Source: Protofrankia sp963555915
GTDB lineage: Bacteria > Actinomycetota > Actinomycetes > Frankiales > Frankiaceae
Assembly: GCF_963555915.1 (NCBI RefSeq)
Contig: NZ_CAUVXL010000122.1
Coordinates: forward strand, 1 to 20,540
Reading direction: 5' to 3'
DNA: 20,540 bases
Numbering within the stretch: the stretch's first letter is position 1; each line of letters begins with the position of its first letter. Made by a program: the position numbers and the translations under genes. Below are positions 1-7,567 of this stretch, piece after piece. The notes below the pieces were generated by a model. That model saw nothing but the letters and a program-made list of their open reading frames with translations, was not told the origin of the DNA and did not search any database.

Positions 1-198
1 CATCCGGGGCATCTTGACATCGAGGATGACCAGGTCGGGGCGGAGCTTGGACGCGAGGCTGACGGCCATCTCGCCGTCACCGGCCTCACCGACCACCTCG
101 TAGCCCTCCTCCTGCAACATCTCGCGGAGATCGAGACGGATCAGCGCCTCGTCCTCGGCAATCAGCACCCGGCGGGGGGTCGAGGATGGCTGGCTCAT
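1..198 (-). CDS. pdtaR: ANTAR-type response regulator, N-terminal receiver part (partial)
   Basis: Only the first 66 codons lie in the window; the gene runs off the left edge. The reverse strand from 198 reads MSQPSSTPRRVLIAEDEALI and continues with the receiver pattern LREMLQEEGYEVVGEAGDGE and LRPDLVILDVKMPRM. The acidic pair AEDE and the phospho-acceptor Asp in LVILDVKMP are both present. This wording is typical of the actinobacterial PdtaR/AmiR-NasT family, in which a receiver is followed by an RNA-binding ANTAR domain that acts as an antiterminator under a PdtaS-type histidine kinase. The ANTAR half is not visible, so the assignment rests on the receiver alone. AGGAG lies about ten bases before the ATG. 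The gene is divergent from the tRNA. Confidence 0.85.
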   Translation of the reverse strand, partial: MSQPSSTPRRVLIAEDEALIRLDLREMLQEEGYEVVGEAGDGEMAVSLASKLRPDLVILDVKMPRM

Positions 199-287
199 CG
201 AGTCGGACTCCTGGTCTCGCAGGGTTAGGATGACACCGTTGACCCGCTGTAACGCCGGGGTGGGCAGTCGATCCGCACCTTACCCGG

Positions 288-2411
288 CTAGAGTCGTAGA
301 GGAAGCCCTACCTGCACATCAAGCGGTCCGGTAGCGGCTTGCAGTACCCGAGAGCCCCGCGCTCCAACCAGGCGGCCCCTGTACTCCAACGGCAGAGAGA
401 CGGTGCTCAAACCACCGACAGTGTGGGTTCGAATCCCACCGGGGGCACGTACAGCATCGACGCGGCGGGGACCTCGTGTGGATGCCGTGCGGGGCGCAGG
501 CATGGCGGCCGCTTCCGCGAGGTCGGCGACCTGATCAAGGTCGGTGGCCGGAATTTTGATCACCATCTGTACCTCCTGATTCTCATGGTTGACGTGGACG
601 GCGAGTTGCGTGATCTCGTAGAGGCATCGCTGCAACGCCTCGGGCGCCTGGCCGAGCGTGAGCTGGAGCTTCGGTAGCGCGTCGAGGAGGGCGAGGCTGT
701 CGGGTCCAGGTCGGTCTGGTTCAGCGTCGTCAGCCACATCAAGATCTTCGACCTTCGCAAGGGCGGCGGCTCGTCTCGAGTCGAGATCGTTGTAGCTGCG
801 CCGTAGCCCCTGGGTGAAGGGATCGGCGGGGTCGCCGTCCTGAGCTTGCCGCAGGATGTTGTCCTGCTTGCGGGCAAGATCTTCGATCCGTCGTTGGAGC
901 TTGCCTCTCGCGGCGGCCCGCTCCTGAGCGTCTCGATCATCAAAGGTCGCGAGTTCGGCGGTCAACAGCGCCACCCGGCTACGCCCGAACACCCGTTCCG
1001 CGTAGAAGTCCGGGACGGCGTTGAGGAGGACGTCCTCGCGGATCCGGACCGTCTTGGGGTGTCCGGCCAGTTTGTCTTCGCGTCCCCGGTTGTTCCCCTT
1101 CGGCCAGCAGATGTAGGAGACGGGAGCGCCGGGCCGGCTGATGTACCCGATCATACGCCGCCCGCAGGCGCAGAAAATCATGCCCCGGAAGACATAGGTG
1201 CGCCGGGCTGCGGGATGGGTGTTGAGGTCATTCCCCTCCCGGGAGCCCCGTCTGGTCTGGCGGTGGGCGTTGAACTCGTCGAACATCCATTTGGGGATCA
1301 AAGGTTCGTGGACGGGCTGGTCTGACCAGACCCATTTCTCCGGCGCGTTGACGCTCGCGGCGACCGCGTCGGCCTCGGCCACGAGGCCGAGGACGTCCGC
1401 AACGGGTCGCTGTTCGTACAGCGCGCGGACGATCTCACGCCCGCGAGTCCACAACCGCGCGTGGACGTCGCCCGAAGCGTCAGCCGCCCGCTTCGCGGTG
1501 CGCCACCAGCGACGAGACGACGCCAAGTCACCGACGTCCGCCGCTGCATGCGCCGTGAAAGCAGCCAGCAGGGCCCCGATCCGGCGCAGCTCGCGCACGA
1601 CCGTGCTGTCCGTCTCGCCTCGCGCGACCCCGCTGAGTACCGACAGGTCGGCGTCGAGTCGCCGCAACAGTTCGACGGCAGGGTCGGTGCCATAACTGAG
1701 GCTGTAGTCGTGCACGATCGCTCGCCACTCGTCAACGCCCGGTACGCCGTCGTCAGGCGCAAGCGACGTGGTCACCGTGTGGCGGGTGGGCTCCATCGCC
1801 GCGAGCGGAGCGACCAGACCGGCTCCCGCGAGAAAGCCGCGCCGGTCAACGGGCACAACAACCACCTCATGGGCACTGCGCACAAGCTCGCGATCTCTCA
1901 CGTTCAGGCTACCGTCACGCGGCCCACCAGTGAACCAAACGCCAGACCCGCCCCGGATTTCAGAGACAGTGGCACGCAGCGCCGAGGCCGGCATGCCCGA
2001 CCCGGTCATCGTGCCCAGGACAAGACGATCGGCGGCCGTGAAGTTCTCGTAGTCGTCGAGGTCGAGGAGACCGCCTACCGGAGCGCCGTAGGCCACCGCC
2101 AGCAGCGCGAGAACACGCGGGGAGGGCCGCGTCCCGGACCGGGCCGGCCATTTCTCCAGCTGACACAGACGCGGCCCGGTCATCGAAGCCCGCCCGTCCT
2201 CGTCATATCCGGTGCGCGCGGCGACATCGTTGACCTGACGCGCGGCCTGGTTCAGTGTCCAACCATGGGCGTGCCGCCACGCCGCACGAGGCCGAAACCG
2301 GTAACGCCTCGCGAACTCGGCCGCGATCTCACCGTGCCCCATCCCCAAAGCCCGCATACGGGAACGCAGATCGTCCTGCTCCTCGCGCAGACTCAACCGT
2401 ACCGTCGCCAT
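288..2411 (-). CDS. Chimeric ORF: XRE-type regulator fused to serine recombinase C-terminus
   Basis: One open frame joins two unrelated proteins. Numbered from the GTG at 2444, residues 12 to about 135 form a helix-turn-helix region of the XRE type common in actinomycetes (HAHGWTLNQAARQVND, then SMTGPRLCQLEKWP). Residues about 200-365 contain the DRRGFLAGAG motif and helical TPR-like sequence seen in such regulators. From about residue 370 (near 1335) the sequence becomes recombinase: WVWSDQPVHEPLI, a zinc-ribbon-like FRGMIFCACGRRMIGY, and a long coiled coil at about 505-575. Residues 667-690 are the exact antisense of the tRNA, and the frame stops at 288. The ATG at 2411, directly after GTGGGTGGAG, is preferred over the GTG at 2444. 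The gene is divergent from the lanthipeptide precursor, so the regulator half may once have controlled that cluster. Whether the fusion is expressed is unknown. Confidence 0.75.
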   Translation of the reverse strand: MATVRLSLREEQDDLRSRMRALGMGHGEIAAEFARRYRFRPRAAWRHAHGWTLNQAARQVNDVAARTGYDEDGRASMTGPRLCQLEKWPARSGTRPSPRVLALLAVAYGAPVGGLLDLDDYENFTAADRLVLGTMTGSGMPASALRATVSEIRGGSGVWFTGGPRDGSLNVRDRELVRSAHEVVVVPVDRRGFLAGAGLVAPLAAMEPTRHTVTTSLAPDDGVPGVDEWRAIVHDYSLSYGTDPAVELLRRLDADLSVLSGVARGETDSTVVRELRRIGALLAAFTAHAAADVGDLASSRRWWRTAKRAADASGDVHARLWTRGREIVRALYEQRPVADVLGLVAEADAVAASVNAPEKWVWSDQPVHEPLIPKWMFDEFNAHRQTRRGSREGNDLNTHPAARRTYVFRGMIFCACGRRMIGYISRPGAPVSYICWPKGNNRGREDKLAGHPKTVRIREDVLLNAVPDFYAERVFGRSRVALLTAELATFDDRDAQERAAARGKLQRRIEDLARKQDNILRQAQDGDPADPFTQGLRRSYNDLDSRRAAALAKVEDLDVADDAEPDRPGPDSLALLDALPKLQLTLGQAPEALQRCLYEITQLAVHVNHENQEVQMVIKIPATDLDQVADLAEAAAMPAPRTASTRGPRRVDAVRAPGGIRTHTVGGLSTVSLPLEYRGRLVGARGSRVLQAATGPLDVQVGLPLRL
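375..447 (+). tRNA. tRNA with anticodon CAA (Leu by codon), class I shape
   Basis: A full cloverleaf can be folded by eye. The acceptor stem pairs 375-381 with 440-446 (one G-U). The D arm is CTC/GAG. The anticodon stem CGGTG/CACCG (401-405/413-417) carries loop CTCAAAC with anticodon CAA at 408-410. The variable loop is five nucleotides, the T stem GTGGG/CCCAC has loop TTCGAAT, and the discriminator is A447. CCA is not encoded. CAA reads the Leu codon UUG, but bacterial tRNA-Leu normally has a long class II variable arm and this one does not. The structure call is secure; the amino acid is less so. The antisense of this gene is translated as the tail of the recombinase frame that ends at 288, so it probably served as an integration site. 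Confidence 0.88.
375..1337 (-). pseudogene. Serine recombinase, C-terminal remnant ending in the tRNA
   Basis: This is the recombinase part of the chimeric frame, listed separately. Visible pieces are the end of the Recombinase domain (SDQPVHEPLIPKWMFDEF), a Cys-containing ribbon (CACGRRM, later YICWP), the REDVLLNAVPDFYAERVFG segment, and a coiled coil rich in Ala, Arg and Asp. The catalytic N-terminal resolvase domain with its Ser nucleophile is absent, so the piece cannot recombine DNA on its own. Its 3' end coincides with the tRNA, as expected for an integrase gene beside its own attachment site. The missing N-terminus was probably lost in the deletion that fused it to the regulator. Confidence 0.75.
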
Positions 2412-2649
2412 CTCCACCCACTCAGGTCCTGATCCGCAGCGCACCGCTATCGGCGCAGACTAGAACTCCTGGTGACACTGTCTATGCGTGTTGTGTATGC
2501 CTGCTATCGATCTCAGACATAGCCACCACCCCGTGCAGGACCGACGCTCGGGGTGTTCAGACCTGGGCGTGTCGTCGCCGGTGGCTTCCTGACAGCCGCC
2601 CGGGTCCAGTAGCCGCAAGCGCCGAATTGGCCAACCAATATGACTTTTG
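2412..2649. other. Divergent intergenic region, no gene seen
   Basis: This is the first part of the roughly 350-bp gap between the regulator start and the lanthipeptide precursor start. No frame here looks coding. It is noticeably less GC-rich in places than the flanking genes (for example around 2460-2530 and 2630-2650), as expected of a promoter region serving both directions. Confidence 0.5.
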
Positions 2650-2687
2650 GCTGTCACAGTGAGCTGGTGCTGTCACACCTTGACAGC
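2650..2687. promoter_or_regulatory. Candidate operator: repeated GCTGTCAC and inverted repeat overlapping TTGACA
   Basis: GCTGTCA at 2669-2675 and TGACAGC at 2681-2687 form a perfect 7-bp inverted repeat with a 5-bp spacer. A further copy, GCTGTCAC, lies at 2650-2657. The right arm contains the exact hexamer TTGACA (2680-2685), a consensus -35 box reading toward the precursor gene. I see no convincing -10 at normal spacing, so the promoter part is tentative. The arrangement suggests a dimeric regulator binding about 75 bp upstream of the precursor start; the adjacent XRE-type protein is the obvious candidate. Confidence 0.45.
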
Positions 2688-2762
2688 AAAGGGTCGCGAA
2701 GCGTCGCAGTTCGTGTCTTAACCTGGCCGCCGCTGCGATGGCCCATCGTGAGGGGAGTTCCC

Positions 2763-2942
2763 ATGTCAGAGGACGCGGCGGTTCTTGACCGCCTGACCGC
2801 GGACCTGTTCGACCTCGGTACCCGGGCGGTGCCGGTGCCCGACGTCGCCGGGTCGAACACGACGTCGGACTGCACGGACGACGGCTGCTCGCGCACCTGC
2901 CCGAGCGTGGGTTGCTCGGCGACTTGCAAGGACTGCAAGTAG
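2763..2942 (+). CDS. lanA: FxLD-type lanthipeptide precursor
   Basis: A 59-residue peptide starts at an ATG preceded by GAGGGGAG. The leader begins MSEDAAVLDRLTADLFDLGT; LFDL corresponds to the F-x-L-D recognition motif, with Gly in place of the final Asp. The core from about residue 31 (SNTTSDCTDDGCSRTCPSVG, then CSATCKDCK) holds six Cys (37, 42, 46, 51, 55, 58) and ten Ser/Thr, the composition of a lanthipeptide. The T-D-D-G-C stretch followed by T-C and further Cys is, from memory, typical of FxLD family cores. Asp40-Gly41 is a natural site for aspartimide or isoaspartate chemistry. LanB begins 9 bp after the stop, so the two are co-transcribed. Any ring pattern is inference. It is a short gene and could be skipped by automated annotation. 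Confidence 0.85.
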   Translation: MSEDAAVLDRLTADLFDLGTRAVPVPDVAGSNTTSDCTDDGCSRTCPSVGCSATCKDCK

Positions 2943-2950
2943 CACCGCCG

Positions 2951-5941
2951 GTGCGTCCACGCCTATTCGCGCCTTTGCTGGGGGCCGCGGTGTTGGCGCG
3001 CATCCCGCTCCTCCCGGCGGGTGGGGGTGACCTAGAGGGCCGCTCCCTGGACCCGATCGTGGTCGAGGGAATCACGCTCACCTCCCGCGAGGCCGTTGCC
3101 TCGGTCCTCAGCGCATCCGGCGCCGGCCGCCCCGCAGCGACTGTCCGCGCCTTTGACCGTCGGGCGCGGCTGCGCCCGACACCGCGAGCGGTCTTCGCCG
3201 GCGTCCAGACCGTGGTCGTCGCCGAGCATGGCTGCGCGCTGCGTCTCGGTGGCGATCATCACCTCCGCAGCGCCCCGAGCCCGGTGTCGCTGACGGCCCT
3301 CGCCGATCACCTCCTGGACGTTCCCGGAGTGGTCGAACGACTCACCTTCACGACAAACAACCTGGTCCGCCGCCGCGGCCAGCGGTTTGAGCACGAGCAG
3401 CAGTCGCTCGGCGCAGGCGTGCCGCAGCTCGTGACCATCCGTGCGACCAAGGCGAGCACCCTGGTCCTACGATTGTGCGAGCAGGGGGCCCGGCACAGCG
3501 TGATCAGCGCCGCAGTCGGTGACCGCTGGCCGGCTGTCCCGGAGTCGACGCTGCGCGGCATGGTCATCGAGATGACCCGTCAAGGGTTCCTGCTGACCGA
3601 CCTGCTGCCCGTCGACCTGGGCGACGATCCACTCACGCATCTGCTCTTCCACCTGCCCCACAGCTGCGACGTCTACGGCCCGCTAGAGGATCTCCGGGCC
3701 CGGCTCCACGCCGCTGACCAGCTCCCCCTGGGGGCAGCACCTCGGCTCGCGGCGCTCCACGCGGCACGGGAGGCGTCCGCCCGCGTCTGCGGCCAGGACA
3801 ACCCGCTCTGCGTCGACGTTGCCGCCGACGCGACCATCACCCTGCCTCGTGCACTGCTGGAGGACGCCGCCGAGGCTGTCAGCGTGCTGTGGACGATGAG
3901 CTGTACCAAGCCCACGCTCGCCACCTACCACGCCCGTTTCGTCGACCGGTGGGGCCACGGCCGCTTCGTCCCACTAGTCGACGCCGTCGACCCGGTCATC
4001 GGGTTGGGGGACGACGGCATCGAGACCAGCATTGAACCCGCGCAGGCGCCTCCGGAATGCCTCGCGATCCTCGCCGGTCTCCTCGATGACGCGACCGCCC
4101 ACAGCCGGACTGAAGTTGTCCTGGACGATGCCACCGTTGCCGCGCTCGCTGTGCCCGGCGCCGACCCGCCTCCGCCCGGCGCGGAGGCATACGCCCGCGT
4201 GCTCGCCGCCTCGGAGCAGGACCTGGCCGCCGGCCGGCTGCACCTGGCGCTCTACGTCGGTGGCACCCAGGACGCTGGGTCAAGCGCCGGCCGCTTCACC
4301 TCACTTCTCCCGGGCAGCCAGCCGCGCGTCGCCGACCCACCATCGGGCGCGCTCGTCGCCGAGGTGGTGGCCCGCCCCCGCATTCCGGTGCTGGCGACGA
4401 TCGCCCCGCCGACCGGCGTCGCCCCGCTTCGTATCCCGGTCGGGTTCCCCGCCCGGCCGGGTGATCTGCGACTTGACGACTTGCTGCTCGTGGCCGACGC
4501 TCAGCGCCTCACGCTGTGGTCGCGGGATCGCCGGTGTCAGGTCGTGCCGGTCCTGAACTCTCGTATCGGGCCGCGTTACCTGCCGGCGGAGGCCCGGCTG
4601 CTGGCGCTGCTGGGCCGGTCCGGATGCCGCCCGTGGTGCCTGTTCTCTTGGGGGTCGCTGCGTGACACGGCTTTCCAGCCACGGGTGCGGTACCGGTCGA
4701 CGATTCTCGCGCCGGCCCGGTGGCGTTTGCCGAGGCTGTTGACAGACGCCGCCCGCGACACCTCGGTGTGGGCGGCACAGCTGCGGTCCTGGCGGCTGTC
4801 TACCGTCCCGCCGCCCCCGCCCGTGGTTGTCACCGATGATGCCGAACGACAGCTCCCCCTCGACCTCGACGACCCGCGGGACGCGGAGCTGCTGCGCCGC
4901 TATGTGCGGCGCGGGCTGGGGGCCGTCACTGAACAGCCCGGTGGCGATGGCACGATCCAGGATGTCGTGACCGGGCCGTCGGGCCGGCATCTGCTCGAAC
5001 TCGTCATCCCGCTCGCCGCCACGGCGCCCCCGCAGGCCCCCGCTCGTCCGATCACCGCGCTGCCCCGGCCAACTGGAGCCGGGCAATACCTGCCTGGCGG
5101 CCCGTGGCTGTCGCTCGCGATCAGTGCACCGGCGGCCCAGCATGACGAGATCCTCGCCAGCCTCGCCGGGATCCTTCCGGGCCTGCGTGGCATGTTCGAC
5201 CGCTGGTTCTGGCTGCGCTACCGCACCCAGGCCATCGGCCCACATCTGCGGGTCCGCTTCCACGGGGCCCCGGCCGTACTTGGCGGCGAACTGCTGCCCG
5301 CCGTCTCTCAATGGGGCGCGCGCCTGGTGGCGGACGCTCTCGCCTGCGGATTCAGCGTCGAGCCCTACGACCAGGAGATCGAACGTTACGGCGGCCCGTC
5401 GGCGATCGAGGCAGCCGAGGAGCTCTTCGCCGCCGACAGCGACCTGGCGCTCGCCGCATTGACCGCGGCCCATGAACCGGACCAGCGGCTCGTGATGGCC
5501 GCGCTGACCATGGCGACGGTGGCACGGACGCTCGCCGGCCGTAAACCTGCCGCGCTCGGCCGCCCCCGCCTCGACCGGGCCGCCCATCGCCGCCTCGCCG
5601 ATCTGCGGCGCCTTGTGAACGACGCGGCCCGCGACGGCACAGCCACGATCCCTCAGTCCCACCCCGCCTGGGCGGGATACCTCGATGCGCTGCGCGCATA
5701 TCATGACCTTCTGCCCGCCGACCGGCGCGCGGACTGCGCCTCCTCTGTGATCCACATGCATGCCAACCGGCTCCTCGGCGACACCGCCCAGGAGCGGCTC
5801 GCCAGGGTTCTGGCTACCGCACATCACCGGCGACGAACTCGACGCCGGCCATGCCGACCCGCCAACCGGACGCGCCGACGCCTGGTGCTACGGCATCTCC
5901 GGCATCAGCCACGCGCTCACACTCGCCGGCCAAGCCGCTAA
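2951..5941 (+). CDS. lanB: Lanthipeptide dehydratase LanB (3' end rearranged)
   Basis: About 996 residues, the usual LanB length. The preferred start is GTG at 2951, 9 bp after the precursor stop, giving VRPRLFAPLLGAAVLARIPL, a normal LanB opening. The frame is open upstream to 2912, inside the precursor. Residues about 75-85 (RPTPRAVFAGV) match the conserved 'RPTPFGLFAGV' of the glutamylation domain. The C-terminal SpaB_C/thiopeptide-type elimination domain begins near residue 712 (YLPGGPWLSLAI) and includes FDRWFWLRYRTQAIGPHLRV and HMHANRLLG. LanB enzymes dehydrate Ser/Thr of the precursor by transferring glutamate from tRNA-Glu and then eliminating it. After about 5815 the frame becomes an Arg-rich read-through of the overlapping LanC frame, so the last 40 or so residues are not native. 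The break follows the end of the recognisable domain, so activity may survive. Confidence 0.88.
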   Translation: MRPRLFAPLLGAAVLARIPLLPAGGGDLEGRSLDPIVVEGITLTSREAVASVLSASGAGRPAATVRAFDRRARLRPTPRAVFAGVQTVVVAEHGCALRLGGDHHLRSAPSPVSLTALADHLLDVPGVVERLTFTTNNLVRRRGQRFEHEQQSLGAGVPQLVTIRATKASTLVLRLCEQGARHSVISAAVGDRWPAVPESTLRGMVIEMTRQGFLLTDLLPVDLGDDPLTHLLFHLPHSCDVYGPLEDLRARLHAADQLPLGAAPRLAALHAAREASARVCGQDNPLCVDVAADATITLPRALLEDAAEAVSVLWTMSCTKPTLATYHARFVDRWGHGRFVPLVDAVDPVIGLGDDGIETSIEPAQAPPECLAILAGLLDDATAHSRTEVVLDDATVAALAVPGADPPPPGAEAYARVLAASEQDLAAGRLHLALYVGGTQDAGSSAGRFTSLLPGSQPRVADPPSGALVAEVVARPRIPVLATIAPPTGVAPLRIPVGFPARPGDLRLDDLLLVADAQRLTLWSRDRRCQVVPVLNSRIGPRYLPAEARLLALLGRSGCRPWCLFSWGSLRDTAFQPRVRYRSTILAPARWRLPRLLTDAARDTSVWAAQLRSWRLSTVPPPPPVVVTDDAERQLPLDLDDPRDAELLRRYVRRGLGAVTEQPGGDGTIQDVVTGPSGRHLLELVIPLAATAPPQAPARPITALPRPTGAGQYLPGGPWLSLAISAPAAQHDEILASLAGILPGLRGMFDRWFWLRYRTQAIGPHLRVRFHGAPAVLGGELLPAVSQWGARLVADALACGFSVEPYDQEIERYGGPSAIEAAEELFAADSDLALAALTAAHEPDQRLVMAALTMATVARTLAGRKPAALGRPRLDRAAHRRLADLRRLVNDAARDGTATIPQSHPAWAGYLDALRAYHDLLPADRRADCASSVIHMHANRLLGDTAQERLARVLATAHHRRRTRRRPCRPANRTRRRLVLRHLRHQPRAHTRRPSR

Positions 5942-6293
5942 AGAACCTGAGGTGGAGGACGCGTCCCGCGACGCGCTGCGCCTGCTCGCGGAACGGCCGG
6001 GCCGCTGGGACGTCGAAGGGCCGACGCTCTGTCACGGATACGCCGGCGTCCTGCGCGCCGCCGACGCCATCCACAACACAGCTGTCGCCGGACACGCCGC
6101 GACCGCAATCACTGACGCGTACGACCGCACGCGCCGCTTCGGCTTCGCCCACCTCGCCGGGAGCACGGTCACCGACCGGCCCGGCTTCCTCACCGGCGCA
6201 GCCGGAACGGCGCTCACTCTCGCCGAGCACGCCACATTCCCCATGCCCGAGGGCCTGCGCACGACCTGGGACGCCCTGCTGCTGTTGTCCTGA
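5760..6293 (+). pseudogene. lanC: Lanthionine cyclase LanC, C-terminal half only
   Basis: The visible frame gives 177 residues against about 400 for a complete LanC. Similarity starts around WLPHITGDEL (about 5810) and includes all three zinc-ligand regions: AWCYGISGIS (Cys), TLCHGYAG (Cys-His), and the trailing GFLTGAAGTALTL. LanC enzymes bind zinc, activate Cys thiolates and add them to dehydroalanine or dehydrobutyrine to close rings. The N-terminal half of the alpha/alpha toroid is missing. The start at 5760 lies inside LanB in another frame, so a deletion most likely joined the end of lanB to the middle of lanC. Keeping the metal site without half the barrel makes activity doubtful. The natural C-terminus appears intact. 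Confidence 0.85.
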
Positions 6294-6294
6294 C

Positions 6295-6312
6295 GCCGCC
6301 AGACCAAGGCGG
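6295..6312. terminator. Small hairpin between convergent lanC and methyltransferase
   Basis: CCGCC and GGCGG form a 5-bp stem with a 7-base loop in the 19-bp space between the lanC stop and the methyltransferase stop. It could serve both directions, but there is no T tract on either side and the stem is short. Confidence 0.25.
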
Positions 6313-7539
6313 TCAGACCGCGACGGGTGCCTGCTCGGCCACCCGGACGAGAACCCGGCTGTCGCGCTTGTCGACCGCCAGCAGAACGCCCGACACCTCC
6401 GGACGTCCCACGTCAGCCGGGTGTGCCTCGATCCACAGCTGGACGCCCTGCCCACCGTCACGGTCCCAGTCGCGGACCCGCTCGGCGAGCCGGGCCGCCA
6501 GCTCGGCGCCCCGCGGGCCGTAGCCGCAGGCACCGATCTCGTAGCTGGGCATCTCTGCGTCACTGTCAGGAGTCGGCTGCGTCGTGAGATACGCCAGCGT
6601 CCCGCCCTCGACGATTCCCATGCTTCCCCACGGCCCCTTCGGCGCCATCAGCCGGCCGCCCTCGACCGCGGCCCGCGACACCAGCAGCCGGCAGAAGCCC
6701 TCCAGCGTGGCCAGCCAGAAATCGAGATGCTCCGTCCAGCCCCACGGGACCGCGACCTCGGTCCAGCACACCGCCACAGGATGATCCAACGCACCCCGCA
6801 ACGCCGAGGCATCCCCCGGGCGGTCGTCATCGAGCCGAATTGTCAGGTCCGGGCCCGCACCGACCGGGATGTTCTGCTCGCGCACGGCACCGACGCCACG
6901 CATCGGCATGAACCCGTCCTCCACGACCGACCGGCTACGCAGAACCGCTCCAGCACGCTCGAAGACGACCGTTCGAGTCAGGCCGAGTATCCGCAACGGC
7001 ACCACCAGACGTCCGCCCTCGGCCAACTGCTCCCACCAAGCCCTCGGGATATCCCATGCGCCCGCTGTGACCACGATCCGGTCAAATGTCGCCCGTCCGG
7101 GCACACCGAGCATGCCGTCTCCGTGCACCACCGTCACGGCCGCACCCAGGCTGCTCAGCGCGCCGCGCGCCGCGGATGCCACGGCCTCGTCGTACTCGAT
7201 CGTCGTCACAGAACCAGCCGGGCCAACAAGATGCGCGAGCAACGCCGCGTTGTACCCCGTCCCCGCGCCGATCTCCAGAACCCGATGCCCCGGATGAACA
7301 TCGAGATCCTCCAGCATCCCGGCGACCGTGCCCGGCGCAGACGCCGAGCTGACCGGAACCCCGTCGCCGTCGCGATGGGTCACCACCGGGTCCGGCCCAT
7401 AGGCGCGCTCCAGCGACACGTCGGGCACGAACACGTGCCTCGGCACCGCCCGCATCGCCGCGTCCACCCGGCCACTCAGCGCCGCGCCCGACGGCCGCAG
7501 GCCATCGATCATCGCATTCCTCAGCTGGTCGGCTGCCAC
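6313..7539 (-). CDS. FxLD-type lanthipeptide methyltransferase (PIMT homologue)
   Basis: 408 residues from a GTG at 7539 with GGAGGT nine bases upstream. Residues about 1-215 form a protein-L-isoaspartate O-methyltransferase-like domain with SAM motif I VLEIGAGTGYN (87-97), acidic TTIEYDE (112-118) and FDRIVVTAGAWDIP (152-165). The about 190-residue C-terminal extension (WTEHLDFWLATLEGFCRLL and onward) is absent from housekeeping PIMT but typical of the 'methyltransferase, FxLD system' family found beside FxLD lanthipeptides. Studied lanthipeptide PIMT homologues methylate an Asp side chain, which collapses to succinimide and then isoaspartate. The same chemistry is inferred here, with Asp40 of the precursor as the simplest target. 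The segment VPVSSASAPGTVA (61-73) sits where ordinary PIMTs carry S-Q-P. The gene is convergent to lanC and appears intact. The IS in front of it has replaced any native promoter further upstream. Confidence 0.87.
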   Translation of the reverse strand: MAADQLRNAMIDGLRPSGAALSGRVDAAMRAVPRHVFVPDVSLERAYGPDPVVTHRDGDGVPVSSASAPGTVAGMLEDLDVHPGHRVLEIGAGTGYNAALLAHLVGPAGSVTTIEYDEAVASAARGALSSLGAAVTVVHGDGMLGVPGRATFDRIVVTAGAWDIPRAWWEQLAEGGRLVVPLRILGLTRTVVFERAGAVLRSRSVVEDGFMPMRGVGAVREQNIPVGAGPDLTIRLDDDRPGDASALRGALDHPVAVCWTEVAVPWGWTEHLDFWLATLEGFCRLLVSRAAVEGGRLMAPKGPWGSMGIVEGGTLAYLTTQPTPDSDAEMPSYEIGACGYGPRGAELAARLAERVRDWDRDGGQGVQLWIEAHPADVGRPEVSGVLLAVDKRDSRVLVRVAEQAPVAV

Positions 7540-7567
7540 GCCCCACCTCCAAGATCATCAATTATTT

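Noticed and set aside
4301..5827. Reverse-strand open frame of about 500 codons opposite lanB
   Set aside because: Composition is Gly/Arg/Gln-rich with no recognisable motif, while the plus strand matches LanB throughout.
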